64,000 bases of DNA from NCBI RefSeq assembly GCF_023283535.1, contig NZ_JAKILT010000005.1:1-64000 (forward strand). The letters run 5' to 3'. Below, one piece after another: positions 9,530 to 21,393 of this stretch; the first letter of the stretch is position 1; every line of letters begins with the position of its first letter. Both the position numbers and the translations under genes were made by a program. Source of the stretch: Shewanella sairae (GTDB lineage Bacteria > Pseudomonadota > Gammaproteobacteria > Enterobacterales > Shewanellaceae). The notes beneath the pieces are model-generated. The model was not told the origin of the DNA and did no database searches. It saw only the letters and a program-made list of their open reading frames with translations.

Positions 9530-9656
9530 ACCAAGATTTAGTGCTACTGTTTCTATGAAGCTGCCTGCAACCTCAGCAATAACGTGATATAGGCACGCTT
9601 TTTAATAACTGGCTACAGCAAAATAGCCCATAATTATATTTAGCAGTTATTAGCAT

Positions 9657-9671
9657 TGAGAATCATTTTCA
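9657..9671. promoter_or_regulatory. Fur-box-like site upstream of bfd
   Basis: TGAGAATCATTTTCA matches the 7-1-7 Fur consensus TGATAATNATTATCA with two mismatches. It lies about 40 bp before the bfd start codon. Iron-repressed bfd is well known in other gammaproteobacteria; binding here is inferred. Confidence 0.7.
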
Positions 9672-9711
9672 TTTATACTTCGGGCTATGTTCGATTTAGA
9701 GATGATATTTC

Positions 9712-9903
9712 ATGTACGTTTGTCTTTGTCACGCAATTACTGATACGCAGATCAAAGAAGCTGTTAGCCAAGGCGATGCTTCATTAGCCGACGTTAAAAA
9801 GCGTCTTGGTGTGGCGGATCAATGTGGTAAATGTGCAAAAATGGCAACCCAGATCATCCAAAGACAAGTTGAGATCGAACCCAACTTTTATGAAGTCGCC
9901 TAA
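9712..9903 (+). CDS. bfd: Bacterioferritin-associated ferredoxin
   Basis: Bfd is a small [2Fe-2S] protein that passes electrons to the heme of bacterioferritin so stored iron can be released as Fe2+. The 63-residue protein has four ligand cysteines in the Bfd pattern: C4 and C6 (CLC), C38 and C41 (CGKC). The length matches the E. coli protein. A Fur-box-like site precedes it. No bacterioferritin gene lies beside it in this window. Confidence 0.95.
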   Translation: MYVCLCHAITDTQIKEAVSQGDASLADVKKRLGVADQCGKCAKMATQIIQRQVEIEPNFYEVA

Positions 9904-9938
9904 TACTCATCAGTATACATTCGGCAATGTCTTCACAT

Positions 9939-9968
9939 AAAAAATGCAGCCAATTGGCTGCATTTTTT
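9939..9968. terminator. Bidirectional terminator between bfd and parC
   Basis: A 13-bp stem (AAAAAATGCAGCC with GGCTGCATTTTTT) around an AATT loop has T runs in both directions, so it can end both bfd and the minus-strand parC transcript. Confidence 0.85.
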
Positions 9969-9992
9969 GTTTAACGCTTAGTTCAACATGCC

Positions 9993-12260
9993 CTAAATGA
10001 CAGGCTCACCGTCACCTAGTTCAACACTATCAACTCGTTGTAATCCCCGTGGCAACTTAGCACCACGACGACCACGCTCACCACGATAATGCTCTAGGTC
10101 GCTTGGCTTAAGTGTCAGCTTACGCTTACCTGCCCAAAGGGTGACCGACATATCTTCAGGAATAACGTTAAGGTGCAGCAATAACTCTTCACGACTCTTA
10201 GCGCGTTCAGTTGGAATACCAATAATCTTATTACCTTTACCCTTAGACAATTGTGGTAAAGCATCAAGCGAGAACAGCAACATGCGGCCCTCATTGGTAA
10301 TGGCTAATATTGAGCTTGGTTTAGTCTTATCGACCTTTCTGGGTAACAGCACTTTAGCATTAGTAGGCAAGCTCAACAGCGCCTTACCCGCCTTATTACG
10401 CGATACCATGTCTTTATTGGCACAGATAAAGCCGTAACCCGCATCAGAGGCCAATAAGTAACATTGCTCCTCATCAGACAGTAAGACATGCTCCATCGTC
10501 GCACCTGGCGCTAAATTAAAGCGAGTAGTGATAGGCTCACCTTGGGATCGCGCAGACGGTAAAGTATGGGTTTCGGTGGCGAATGCCCTACCCGATGTGT
10601 CAATAAACACACTAGGTTGGTTACTGCGGCCCTGCGCCGAACGTAAGAAACTATCACCCGCTTTATAAGATAGGTTTTGACCATCAACATCATGGCCTTT
10701 AGCGCTACGCACCCAGCCTTTTTCAGATAGCACAACAGTCACAGATTCTGCAGGAACTAACTCTTGCTCGGTCAGCGCTCGTGATTCACTACGCTCAACT
10801 AATGGGGAACGACGTGCATCGCCATAGTCTTCGCCATCTTTGATCAGTTCTTTTTTGATCAAGGTCTTCATACGGCGCTCAGAGCTTAGCAGCAGTTGTA
10901 GTTTGTCACGCTCAGCTTCTAATTCACTTTGCTCAGCTTTGATCTTAAATTCTTCAAGCTTAGCTAAGTGACGCAGTTTAAGATCTAAGATCGCGTCAGC
11001 TTGTTTGTCTGATAGATTAAAGCGCTTTATTAATTCAGCTTTCGGATCATCGTTATAACGAATGATCTCAATCACTTCATCAATATTTAAGAAGGCTACC
11101 ATCAACGCATCTAGAATATGTAATCGCGATAATACTTTATCTAAGCGATATTCTAGACGGCGCTTAACCGTAGTCATTCTAAATTCAAGCCATTCCGTTA
11201 ATAGCTGGAGCAAACCTTTAACTTGTGGACGACCATTTAAGCCAAGTACGTTAAGGTTAACGCGGTAGCTCTTTTCTAAATCCGTGGTTGCAAATAGATG
11301 CGCCATCATTTGGTCGCAATCGACGCGGTTTGAACGTGGCACAATCACCATGCGTACCGGGCTTTCGTGATCAGACTCATCACGTAAATCCGTTACCATA
11401 GGTAACTTCTTCGCCTGCATCTGATTGGCAATTTGCTCTAAAATCTTACCGCTACTTGCTTGATGCGGCAGTGCAGTAATCACTACTTCACCATTTTCCA
11501 CTGTGTATACAGCGCGGGCTTTAATAGAGCCACGACCTGTTTGGTAGATTTTAGTAATATCTGCAGCGGGAGTAATGATTTCAGCTTCAGTTGGGTAATC
11601 TGGGCCAGGAATAAATTCCATCATGCGCGCTAAATCAGCTTTAGGATTATCAAGCAGTTCTACACAAGCCCCAACCAACTCTTTTACGTTATGTGGTGGC
11701 ACGTCAGTAGCCATACCAACAGCAATACCGGTAATACCGTTAAGCAGAATGTGTGGCAAGCGCGCAGGTAAAACCAGGGGTTCTTTCATGGTACCGTCAA
11801 AGTTAACGCCCCAATCAACAGTGCCCTGACCTAGCTCACTTAGCAAAACCTCTGAAAACTTAGACAGTCTCGCTTCGGTATAACGCATTGCAGCAAATGA
11901 CTTAGGATCATCTGGCGCGCCCCAGTTACCTTGACCATCAACGAGTGGATAACGATACGAAAATGGCTGTGCCATCAGCACCATAGCTTCATAACAGGCA
12001 CTGTCACCATGGGGGTGGTACTTACCCAATACGTCACCAACGGTACGCGCTGATTTCTTATGCTTAGATTGAGCAGATAAGCCAAGCTCACTCATGGCGT
12101 AGACAATACGTCTCTGAACCGGTTTGAGTCCATCACCAATATGTGGCAATGCACGGTCCATGATGACATACATGGAATAGTTCAGATATGCCTCTTCCGT
12201 GAAGCGGCGTAGCGGCATTTGCTCTACGCCATCAAGGCTTAAATCTATCGCATCACTCAT
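9993..12260 (-). CDS. parC: DNA topoisomerase IV subunit A
   Basis: ParC is the DNA-cutting subunit of topoisomerase IV, which separates linked daughter chromosomes. The 755-residue protein matches the E. coli length. The catalytic Tyr is Y127 in [10 protein letters not shown], and the quinolone-determining region [15 protein letters not shown] keeps Ser87 and Glu91, the wild-type state. A C-terminal beta-pinwheel region follows. Its ATG overlaps the stop of the upstream dehydrogenase-like gene by one base, suggesting coupled translation in a parE-orf-parC transcript. Confidence 0.97.
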   Translation of the reverse strand: MSDAIDLSLDGVEQMPLRRFTEEAYLNYSMYVIMDRALPHIGDGLKPVQRRIVYAMSELGLSAQSKHKKSARTVGDVLGKYHPHGDSACYEAMVLMAQPFSYRYPLVDGQGNWGAPDDPKSFAAMRYTEARLSKFSEVLLSELGQGTVDWGVNFDGTMKEPLVLPARLPHILLNGITGIAVGMATDVPPHNVKELVGACVELLDNPKADLARMMEFIPGPDYPTEAEIITPAADITKIYQTGRGSIKARAVYTVENGEVVITALPHQASSGKILEQIANQMQAKKLPMVTDLRDESDHESPVRMVIVPRSNRVDCDQMMAHLFATTDLEKSYRVNLNVLGLNGRPQVKGLLQLLTEWLEFRMTTVKRRLEYRLDKVLSRLHILDALMVAFLNIDEVIEIIRYNDDPKAELIKRFNLSDKQADAILDLKLRHLAKLEEFKIKAEQSELEAERDKLQLLLSSERRMKTLIKKELIKDGEDYGDARRSPLVERSESRALTEQELVPAESVTVVLSEKGWVRSAKGHDVDGQNLSYKAGDSFLRSAQGRSNQPSVFIDTSGRAFATETHTLPSARSQGEPITTRFNLAPGATMEHVLLSDEEQCYLLASDAGYGFICANKDMVSRNKAGKALLSLPTNAKVLLPRKVDKTKPSSILAITNEGRMLLFSLDALPQLSKGKGNKIIGIPTERAKSREELLLHLNVIPEDMSVTLWAGKRKLTLKPSDLEHYRGERGRRGAKLPRGLQRVDSVELGDGEPVI

Positions 12261-13402
12261 TAATCATTATCCTGTGACTGATTCTTTGCTGACTCTTTAT
12301 AAAACAAACGGTAAACGTTGCCTTTTAGATCATCAGATATATACATGGCACCATCGGGTGCTGTGACCAATGAATATGGTCTTGCGACGGGAAATTCACC
12401 GTCTAAAAAGCTAACAACTGTACTGCGTTTTATTACTTTGCCTGCTTCAATTTCAAGCATTACCACTTGGTAACCCACTTTACTTGAGCGGTTCCAAGAG
12501 CCATTTTCCGCCACAAACATTTGATTGTGGTAACGTTCAGGGAATTGACTACCACGGTAAAAGTGCATCCCTTTGGCACCAACATGAGCTGGCAACTCAT
12601 AATTTGGCGCAACCACTTTAAGGTTTTTAGGCTTATCGTATGCTGGCTCAATCACGTTCGTAGCATGAATATAAGGAAAGCCATAGTGGCTACCTTTAAC
12701 TTCTACTTTGTTAATTTCATCTGGAGGTAAGTTATCGCCCATCCAATCGCGGCCATTATCTGCAAACCAAAGTTGGTTATCATTCACAGACCAATCAAAG
12801 GCTAATACTTTTCTTACGCCACTAACAATTTGCTCACTCGCACCTGTTTCAACATCAATTGCGATAATGCTGGCATAAGGCGCTTCTGACTCACACACGT
12901 TACAAGGTGCGCCAATCGCAATATAGAGTCTTCCATCAGGACCAAACTGCATTGCCCGACGACTCTTTTTACTTTCGCCAGGCAAACGGTTGTAAACTTC
13001 TTTTGGACGTCCAGGACGCTTTAGGCGGGATTCAATTTGATTAAAACGTAAAATACGTTCTTCTTCGGCAACATACAAAGAGCCATTAGAAAACGCTATC
13101 GCTTCTGGGTAATCCAACCCTTTAGCAATCACATAACGTTTATCGACTCGTCCATCGTTATCGCCATCAACCAGCGCAGTGATTTTACCGTCTCGGTAGG
13201 AGCCAACAAATAGCGTGCCATTATCGCCAACAGCTAGCTGTTTAGCATCACCTAAGTTAGAAGCGTATAAGGTTAAACCAAAGCCTTTAGAGACAGTGAT
13301 CATCATAGGATCCGCTGCAAGTGCACTAAAACTAAATATTAATTGCGCGCACAGCAGCGAAACCCCAGCAGCGATTTGATTTCGATAGTTTTCAAACGTC
13401 AT
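12260..13402 (-). CDS. PQQ-dependent sugar dehydrogenase-like secreted beta-propeller
   Basis: The 380-residue protein has an N-terminal signal peptide ending near ALA-AD (about residue 29). NHL/YncE-like propeller repeats follow ([43 protein letters not shown]) and resemble COG2133 L-sorbosone/glucose dehydrogenases. [20 protein letters not shown] is characteristic of that family. It is probably periplasmic; the substrate and use of PQQ are not shown by sequence. It lies between parE and parC on the same strand, 38 bp after parE and overlapping parC by one base, an arrangement unrelated to topoisomerase function. Confidence 0.85.
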   Translation of the reverse strand: MTFENYRNQIAAGVSLLCAQLIFSFSALAADPMMITVSKGFGLTLYASNLGDAKQLAVGDNGTLFVGSYRDGKITALVDGDNDGRVDKRYVIAKGLDYPEAIAFSNGSLYVAEEERILRFNQIESRLKRPGRPKEVYNRLPGESKKSRRAMQFGPDGRLYIAIGAPCNVCESEAPYASIIAIDVETGASEQIVSGVRKVLAFDWSVNDNQLWFADNGRDWMGDNLPPDEINKVEVKGSHYGFPYIHATNVIEPAYDKPKNLKVVAPNYELPAHVGAKGMHFYRGSQFPERYHNQMFVAENGSWNRSSKVGYQVVMLEIEAGKVIKRSTVVSFLDGEFPVARPYSLVTAPDGAMYISDDLKGNVYRLFYKESAKNQSQDND

Positions 13403-13440
13403 TATTATTCTTTTGTCTGATTATAATCACAAACTGCCGA

Positions 13441-15345
<1,905 letters not shown>

Positions 15346-15382
15346 TTATTCAGGCCATGTTGCGGCCCTACGGGTCTATTTG

Positions 15383-15955
15383 TCAAGAAAACAGATATTC
15401 ACAGATAGAAGCAAGTTGGTCTTTATAACCGATAAAACTATGGTCGCCATCGGGTTCTATTAACAGCTTACAACAGTGATATTTCTGCACGGCCTGTTTG
15501 TAGTCGAGCACTTCATCGCCTGTTTGTAACAGTACATAAAAGCGATCAGGATTTAATATTGCGGGCGTATTGTAGCGCCCGACGTCGTGTTTATGTTCGG
15601 CAACGACTTGGTAGGTTTCATCCGTGTAGGGATTGTACTGAGTGCCAATGAATTCATCAAATAGTTCGAAAGGTTTTACTGCAGGATTAACTAAAACTGC
15701 GCGTCCACCGTAAGTTTCGGCTAAATAACTTGCGAAATATCCGCCTAATGAAGAACCAATATAAGTCAGCGGCTCACCCTCAGCTTGCGCTTTTTCTACA
15801 ATATCGATTAGCAGTGCCATCGCCTCAAGCGGTTCGCTGGGCAATTGTGGCTGAAAAAATGGGAGTTGAGGATGATGTTCCGCGATATAGCTGGCGGTAA
15901 CCAAACCTTTATCTGACAAAGGCGAACTATTAAATCCATGTATGTATAGCAGCAT
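15383..15955 (-). CDS. yqiA: YqiA-type alpha/beta-hydrolase esterase
   Basis: YqiA is an acyl-CoA or short-ester hydrolase of the UPF0227 alpha/beta-hydrolase group. The 190-residue protein opens with LLYIHGFNSSPLSDKG (oxyanion region) and has the nucleophile elbow GSSLGG near residue 69. The catalytic Asp is probably in QTGDEVLDY and the His in GDHSFIGY close to the C-terminus. The E. coli homologue sits in the same place between cpdA and parE. Its physiological substrate is unsettled. Confidence 0.9.
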   Translation of the reverse strand: MLLYIHGFNSSPLSDKGLVTASYIAEHHPQLPFFQPQLPSEPLEAMALLIDIVEKAQAEGEPLTYIGSSLGGYFASYLAETYGGRAVLVNPAVKPFELFDEFIGTQYNPYTDETYQVVAEHKHDVGRYNTPAILNPDRFYVLLQTGDEVLDYKQAVQKYHCCKLLIEPDGDHSFIGYKDQLASICEYLFS

Positions 15956-15985
15956 ATTTCCTCACACTGCGGCGTATCTTAGCTA

Positions 15986-16825
15986 CTAATAACCGCCTGC
16001 ATCTTTATCTGGTGAGAAGTTCTCACCCGGTACCCGGTAAACATTGGTTAGAATGCTACCATCGGATTTGAGCTCCAGCAAACGGTATCCCGGTTGCAAC
16101 GCATCGAGTGCAAAATAAGGCGACTTAGGTTTGAACTGAATACATGTTGATGGCGTAGCCATCAGCTTAATTGCTCCATGGGGACCAAAATGTTCTGTTT
16201 CGACATTTTGATGGATATGCCCCCAAAGTAACCCTTTTACTTGTGGGTATTGCGCAACTTGGGCAATAAAGGTTTCACCATTATCCATGCAGTGTTGATC
16301 AAGCCAAGTACAGCCTGCTAAAACTGGATTATGATGCATAACTAAAAGCGTATGACGATTAGGCTCTTCTGCAATCGCATTTTCAATAAGTGCTAGCTCA
16401 GCTTCAGACATATGCCCACCTGGGCGTCCTCGTACCGTAGAGTCCAACATAATGATTTGCCAATTACCGGCTAAAATGCGCTTCTGCCCAAATACCTGCG
16501 AGCCTTGCATGTGCAGATTCATGATGCGAGGGTCGTCATGATTCCCCGGCAAGTAATGACACGGCATATCTAAAGGCTTAATAGCATTAACAAAGTTATG
16601 ATACGACTCAATAGAGTAATCTTGACTTATATCGCCTGTCGCTAGCATAAAGTGCGCAGGATAGTTAACCGCAGAGATAGTGTTTAACACTGCGCCTAGA
16701 CTTTGAGCAGTATTGACACCAAGTAGCTGTGCTTCAGGATCAGCAAACAGGTGAGGATCTGTGACTTGCACAATTCTCACACTCTTAGCTTCAGAAATTG
16801 AATAAGAGATAGCTGCTTTTAGCAA
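15986..16825 (-). CDS. cpdA: 3',5'-cyclic-AMP phosphodiesterase
   Basis: CpdA hydrolyses cAMP and so tunes Crp-dependent regulation. The 279-residue protein has the metallophosphoesterase motifs in order: VTDPHLF, TGDISQD, GNHDD, MHHNP and GHIHQN, giving the Asp, His and Asn ligands of a two-metal site. Length and synteny (nudF-yqiB-cpdA-yqiA-parE) match E. coli CpdA. Shewanella relies heavily on cAMP-Crp for anaerobic respiration, so this enzyme may matter there; that is an inference. Confidence 0.93.
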   Translation of the reverse strand: MLKAAISYSISEAKSVRIVQVTDPHLFADPEAQLLGVNTAQSLGAVLNTISAVNYPAHFMLATGDISQDYSIESYHNFVNAIKPLDMPCHYLPGNHDDPRIMNLHMQGSQVFGQKRILAGNWQIIMLDSTVRGRPGGHMSEAELALIENAIAEEPNRHTLLVMHHNPVLAGCTWLDQHCMDNGETFIAQVAQYPQVKGLLWGHIHQNVETEHFGPHGAIKLMATPSTCIQFKPKSPYFALDALQPGYRLLELKSDGSILTNVYRVPGENFSPDKDAGGY

Positions 16826-16846
16826 ATTAGTTACCCAATAATCAGA

Positions 16847-17281
16847 TCAACTGACAAATTTAGTTAAGTTATCAATCTTCAATAACTCTTCTAGAAAAGC
16901 ATTGACTTGGTACTTTTCATCCCGATGATGCATATGCATATTTGGATAATCATACACTGGTCGCAATTGGTAAATCTGTTGACTAGTTAACACTTCTGCT
17001 AATTTAGCATCATGATAAATGCGTACAGAGACTTTAGGTGTTGACACTAACTCATGGTTACCAACGCAGCGTGAGATCTGCACTAACTGAGTATATTTAG
17101 TATTTTCCAGCAACTGCACATCTAACTGACCAAACTCACCTTTCACTCGCCACTGTGAGCCTTCACTTGGCTCTAAAGTCAGCCATCTTTGAATATGCAT
17201 ATAATTACGCCCACAAAGTGCCAGAAACTGGCTGACATTAGGCTGATACTTATTCTTTTTCGCTAAAGTGACATATGACAC
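16847..17281 (-). CDS. yqiB: DUF1249 family protein (YqiB)
   Basis: This 144-residue protein resembles E. coli YqiB by length, position between nudF and cpdA, and sequence pattern: an N-terminal YQPNVSQFLALCGRNYMHI block, a central SVRIYHDAKLAEVL stretch and a DEKYQVNAFLEELL C-terminus. It has no signal peptide or membrane segment. The family (DUF1249) has no established function. Confidence 0.9.
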   Translation of the reverse strand: MSYVTLAKKNKYQPNVSQFLALCGRNYMHIQRWLTLEPSEGSQWRVKGEFGQLDVQLLENTKYTQLVQISRCVGNHELVSTPKVSVRIYHDAKLAEVLTSQQIYQLRPVYDYPNMHMHHRDEKYQVNAFLEELLKIDNLTKFVS

Positions 17282-17354
17282 AAATTAAACCAACGCTATC
17301 TATATAAATGTATTGAATAAGAACAATGAAAGTAACCGCTTGATGCCGTTAATC

Positions 17355-17960
17355 CTATTGTTTGACGATATTTTGATAATTAAGTTGCAACCAAAGAAGT
17401 CCAATCACGGTTGACGCATTGTCTATTTGACCATCTACGACCATTTGATAAGCTTGCTCACGACTAACAACATGCACACGTATATCTTCATGCTCATCAG
17501 CAAGTCCATGCACACCATCAGCATCTGCTGCTGTTACGTTAGCCCAATAAAAATCAAAACGCTCACTTGTGCCGCCAGGGCTAGAAAAGTATTGATTAAC
17601 TTGAGTAACACTTTTTGCGGTTAATCCCGTTTCCTCAAGTAGTTCCCTATGAGCGACATCCATTGATGTCTGCCCATTATCGATCATTCCGGCCACTAAT
17701 TCTAATAACCAAGGTGTTTTTGCGTTTTCAAGTACAGGAATGCGAATTTGTTCTATTAAAACGACTTGGTCCATAACAGGATCATAAGGTAAAACAACCA
17801 CGGCATTACCACGCTCAAACACTTCACGCGTGACAACATCACTCCAGCCACCAGCAAACAACCTATGCTTGAAGCGATACTCTTCCATTTTAAAGAAGCC
17901 TTTATACAAAGGTTTCTTGCTCAATAGCTCTACATCATCACGCTTGAAGGTGCTGTTCAT
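17355..17960 (-). CDS. nudF: ADP-ribose pyrophosphatase (Nudix hydrolase)
   Basis: NudF cleaves ADP-ribose to AMP and ribose-5-phosphate. The 201-residue protein has the Nudix box at GMIDNGQTSMDVAHRELLEE. The REXXEE core is intact, but the first conserved Glu (G-x5-E) is Gln here. The SPGGTSE loop typical of ADP-ribose pyrophosphatases follows. I chose the ATG at 17960 because AGGA lies just upstream; a TTG at 18014 would add 18 residues. It heads the nudF-yqiB-cpdA-yqiA-parE series and diverges from tolC. Confidence 0.9.
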   Translation of the reverse strand: MNSTFKRDDVELLSKKPLYKGFFKMEEYRFKHRLFAGGWSDVVTREVFERGNAVVVLPYDPVMDQVVLIEQIRIPVLENAKTPWLLELVAGMIDNGQTSMDVAHRELLEETGLTAKSVTQVNQYFSSPGGTSERFDFYWANVTAADADGVHGLADEHEDIRVHVVSREQAYQMVVDGQIDNASTVIGLLWLQLNYQNIVKQ

Positions 17961-18249
17961 TTCTTGTCCTAAATATACTTGTTTATAAAGGTATTTATGC
18001 CACAATAAAGTCAAATAAAAATATTAATACTATGATGCATGCAGTACTAATCATAAGCATCAAAAACTGTTACACTTCTGAGTTGACTTAGAATTTGTAG
18101 GTTTTTAATATTTAACCCACTAAGTTTAGATGTATTGGGAAGCGTCGGGAAGCGCAAACCGCCTTACTTTTTATTATATGTAAGGCAAAGCTAAACATAA
18201 CAAGTTAAATTCGCTCCTCAATGGGGAATTTTGTCTAAAAGGACAGCAA

Positions 18250-19554
18250 ATGAAATTCAAGATCCGTTCTCTATGTGCCGCACTGACCCTTGCAGCGACA
18301 GCGCAAGTTGCTCATGCCGATGACCTTCTTCAAATATATCAACAAGCATTGACGAGTGATCCTGTTGCGCTTCAAGCTAAAGCTCAACGTGATGCTCTGT
18401 ACGAACAGATTGAAGAAAACCGTGCTCCATTACTACCAACAATCAGTGCTAATGTAGGTTACGACAAAGCATGGAATGACCCAAGCGAAGATTCAAGCGG
18501 TATTGTCGGTGGCGTAACCTTAAATCAGGTAATTTACGACCACAGTGCATGGGTTGGTTTAAGCCTTGCTGAAAAAGCGGCATCTCAAGCAGACTCTGCA
18601 TACGCATCAGCGCTACAAAACCTTATTATTCGCGTAACCAACGCTTATTTTGACGTACTAACAGCCAAGGACAACTACGAGTTCCAAGGCTCTGAAAAGC
18701 GTGCAATTGAGCGTCAGCTTGAGCAGACTAAACAACGCTTTGCAGTGGGCCTTACAGCAATTACCGACGTACATGAAGCACAAGCTCAATATGACTTAGC
18801 TAATGCGACTGAAATTTTGGCTGAAAACACCCTAGCAAATAGCTACGAAGCACTGCGTGAAATCACAGGCATTGATCATAAGAACATCAATATTCTGGAT
18901 ACCAATCGTTTCTCTGCATCTGCTGTTGCTCCAGCGTCTTCAACAGACTGGATAAAAATGGCAGAAACCAACAGTGTTGACCTAATGACAACACGTATTG
19001 GTAAAGACATCGCTGAAGAAACAATTACCCTTTATAAAGCTGGCCACATGCCCTCACTTAGCTTAAATGCAGGTTACAATAAAGGCATAGAGCAAGAGCC
19101 TGGTAACGACTTCGACAATGGCACAATTGGCGTAACACTAAGTATTCCTATTTTTGAAGGTTTCAAGGTGTCTTCAAAAGTTAATCAAGCTCAGTACCAA
19201 TATGTTGAAGCAAGCGAGAAGCTAGAACAGACGCACCGAAAAGTGGTTAAAGATGTACGTAATAACTTTAACAACGTTGGCGCTTCTATCAGCTCAATCC
19301 GCGCTTATGAGCAGTCTGTAATCTCTTCAGAAAGTGCGCTTAAAGCAACTCAAGCTGGTTTTGAAGTAGGTACACGTACTATTGTTGATGTATTAAACCG
19401 TACTCGTGACCTTTACGATTCAAAGCGTAAACTATCTGATGCGCGTTATGGCTATATCAATTCAATCCTAGCGCTTAAGCAAGCTGCGGGGACATTGAAT
19501 GAAGATGATATCGCATCAATTAACAATGGCCTTGTTGCTCCAACAACAAACTAA
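18250..19554 (+). CDS. tolC: Outer membrane efflux protein TolC
   Basis: TolC is the outer-membrane channel-tunnel used by multidrug efflux pumps and type I secretion. The 434-residue preprotein has a signal peptide ending AQVAHA-DD (about residue 23). It shows the two repeated OEP halves, with the helical repeats typical of TolC and conserved GLTAITDVHEAQAQYD and GTRTIVDVLNRTRDLYDSK. The divergent nudF gene and downstream terminator make it a single-gene unit, as in E. coli. AAAGGAC lies 8 nt before the ATG. Confidence 0.95.
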   Translation: MKFKIRSLCAALTLAATAQVAHADDLLQIYQQALTSDPVALQAKAQRDALYEQIEENRAPLLPTISANVGYDKAWNDPSEDSSGIVGGVTLNQVIYDHSAWVGLSLAEKAASQADSAYASALQNLIIRVTNAYFDVLTAKDNYEFQGSEKRAIERQLEQTKQRFAVGLTAITDVHEAQAQYDLANATEILAENTLANSYEALREITGIDHKNINILDTNRFSASAVAPASSTDWIKMAETNSVDLMTTRIGKDIAEETITLYKAGHMPSLSLNAGYNKGIEQEPGNDFDNGTIGVTLSIPIFEGFKVSSKVNQAQYQYVEASEKLEQTHRKVVKDVRNNFNNVGASISSIRAYEQSVISSESALKATQAGFEVGTRTIVDVLNRTRDLYDSKRKLSDARYGYINSILALKQAAGTLNEDDIASINNGLVAPTTN

Positions 19555-19572
19555 GCCTGCTTGTTAAAACAT

Positions 19573-19600
19573 AAAAAAACCGCCAAATGGCGGTTTTTTT
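19573..19600 (+). terminator. Rho-independent terminator after tolC
   Basis: A 12-bp stem AAAAAAACCGCC / GGCGGTTTTTTT with a 4-nt loop ends in a long T run 18 bp after the tolC stop. Confidence 0.88.
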
Positions 19601-19669
19601 ATGGGCTAATATTCTTATAATCTTATCGCCACAGCTAATTGAACCGCGACAACAGAAGAGATAATTAGC

Positions 19670-20407
19670 TTAGAATACGAGTTCAACACCAGCAAAGTAA
19701 CCTTTAAACTGCATATCCGCTGTTACGCCATCAAAACCATTTACGTCAAACTTAAAGTCACGGTAACCAGCGCGGATACGGTAATCTAATGCCGTACCAT
19801 CAAAGTTCCAACCTAGTCCTAATGAATAATCATAAACGCTAGACTCATCAACACCCATCATGATGTCAGCAAAACCGTAAAGGCCTAAACCTGGAACACC
19901 AACTTGTGCGTCGATATAACCCATAACAATACCGCTATCGATATTTTTAGTTTCAGGGTGGCCAGCATCAGCTACGCGGAACTTACCATCCATCTTCTTA
20001 TAAGCCGCACCTAGATCAAGTGCTACGATATCGTTATCTAAAATCTCGTAGTAAAGTACAAAGTCAGTATTGCTTAGATCTGAAGTCGCATTCACATTGC
20101 CTTGGAAATCATGGCCATTGAAGTTAAAGTCAGCATCACTCATTTTGCCATCAGCTTCTAAGCTGTTTTGTCTAATCTTAACATTTGGCACTAGCGGAAT
20201 TGGATGCTCAACAGCAACCCAGATGCTACCTTGAGAAGATGAATCATAGTTAAACTCTTGCTGTGATTTACCGCGCTCAGCAAAAGTACCATTAGTATCA
20301 GCTTTCCAGTAATCGCCGCCGACTTTAAAACCGACAACTGTAGCAGCTTGGGCTGAAGTGCCTACTAATGAACCTAATAGTGCACACGCCAATAACGTCT
20401 TTTTCAT
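19670..20407 (-). CDS. TIGR04219-family outer membrane beta-barrel protein
   Basis: The 245-residue protein has a clear signal peptide (ending SAQAA, about residue 21) and alternating hydrophobic beta-strand patterns. It ends with Phe (GYFAGVELVF), the usual BAM recognition signature of outer-membrane barrels. The layout VVGFKVGGDYWKAD followed by short strands matches the TIGR04219 outer membrane family, from memory. The function is unknown. It lies two bases after the DUF2333 gene, so the two are probably co-transcribed. Confidence 0.8.
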   Translation of the reverse strand: MKKTLLACALLGSLVGTSAQAATVVGFKVGGDYWKADTNGTFAERGKSQQEFNYDSSSQGSIWVAVEHPIPLVPNVKIRQNSLEADGKMSDADFNFNGHDFQGNVNATSDLSNTDFVLYYEILDNDIVALDLGAAYKKMDGKFRVADAGHPETKNIDSGIVMGYIDAQVGVPGLGLYGFADIMMGVDESSVYDYSLGLGWNFDGTALDYRIRAGYRDFKFDVNGFDGVTADMQFKGYFAGVELVF

Positions 20408-20409
20408 AG

Positions 20410-21381
20410 TTAACCTTGAGTTAATAAGTTAGTTAAATCGATAACCGCAGCATTTGCGCGGGAGATATAATTTGCCATCACCAACGAGTGATTAGCCACA
20501 ACCCCAAAGCCTGAACCGTTTAGGATCATTGGGCTCCAAACAGGCTGTTGTGTTTCTTCTAGCTCACGAATAATCTGACGCAGACTTACTTGAGCATTTT
20601 TCTTTTTTAAAACATCGGCAAAATCAACTTCAACAGCTTTCATGAAATTCAGTAGTGCCCATGTCGCACCACGAGTTTCATAAAACACGTCATCAATCTT
20701 CCACCAACTAGTTTTAATTTGCTGTGCATTGTAGCCAGGCGTTGACTGTCTAGCCGCGCTATCACCTGATAGGTCGGTATTCAATCTGTCTTGGCCTACA
20801 CTTGCGGAAAGACGCTGCGACATACTACCTAAACGCTTTTGCACCTCTTTAAGCCACTCATTGAGGTTATCGGCGCGAGCATAAAACTGCGCATCAGGGT
20901 TTTCTGTAGCCATCATACGAGCGCGATATAGCTTCAATAGCTTAATAGCGTCTTCATATTCACTTTCAGCACTGGGTACTAGCCAACTAGTATGTTCGAT
21001 ATTCAACTTAGAATGGGCTGCAAGCAGGTCTTTATCTGCTGTAGATTGTGATTGCGAACGACTAAACTCTTTACGCATGATCAACGCGAGATCTCGCGCT
21101 TGTTCAATCGCACCAAACTCAAATGCAGGCATATTATCCATAAAGATTGACGGTGGCGTAACATCATTAGACAGCCAACCGCCAGACTTATTCAATAGCG
21201 CTTCCACAGTCAAAATCAATGAGGTGGTTGTGGCATAACCAACTACATTACGGCTATTTTCTTGGCTATAAACATTCTGTTCAATAGGGTCTGGCTCAAC
21301 ACTCCACCACACACTAATAAGATAACCAATAAAGCAAACTGCAATAAGAGCAGCTAAGACTTTTTTCCATGTCACTTGCAT
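20410..21381 (-). CDS. DUF2333 family membrane-anchored protein
   Basis: The 323-residue protein has one N-terminal membrane anchor (VLAALIAVCFIGYLISVWW, residues 8-26) followed by a periplasmic helical domain rich in Gln, Ser and Leu. This arrangement and phrases such as STPGYNAQQIKTSWWKIDDV and IRELEETQQPVWSPM agree with DUF2333, a family of unknown function. It sits between the copper chaperone gene (12 bp upstream) and the TIGR04219 barrel gene, which suggests one envelope-related operon. Confidence 0.8.
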   Translation of the reverse strand: MQVTWKKVLAALIAVCFIGYLISVWWSVEPDPIEQNVYSQENSRNVVGYATTTSLILTVEALLNKSGGWLSNDVTPPSIFMDNMPAFEFGAIEQARDLALIMRKEFSRSQSQSTADKDLLAAHSKLNIEHTSWLVPSAESEYEDAIKLLKLYRARMMATENPDAQFYARADNLNEWLKEVQKRLGSMSQRLSASVGQDRLNTDLSGDSAARQSTPGYNAQQIKTSWWKIDDVFYETRGATWALLNFMKAVEVDFADVLKKKNAQVSLRQIIRELEETQQPVWSPMILNGSGFGVVANHSLVMANYISRANAAVIDLTNLLTQG

Positions 21382-21393
21382 CGTACTAATTCC

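Noticed and set aside
11062..11829. Plus-strand open frames opposite parC
   Set aside because: They lie entirely inside a well-conserved topoisomerase gene and look like antisense shadows.
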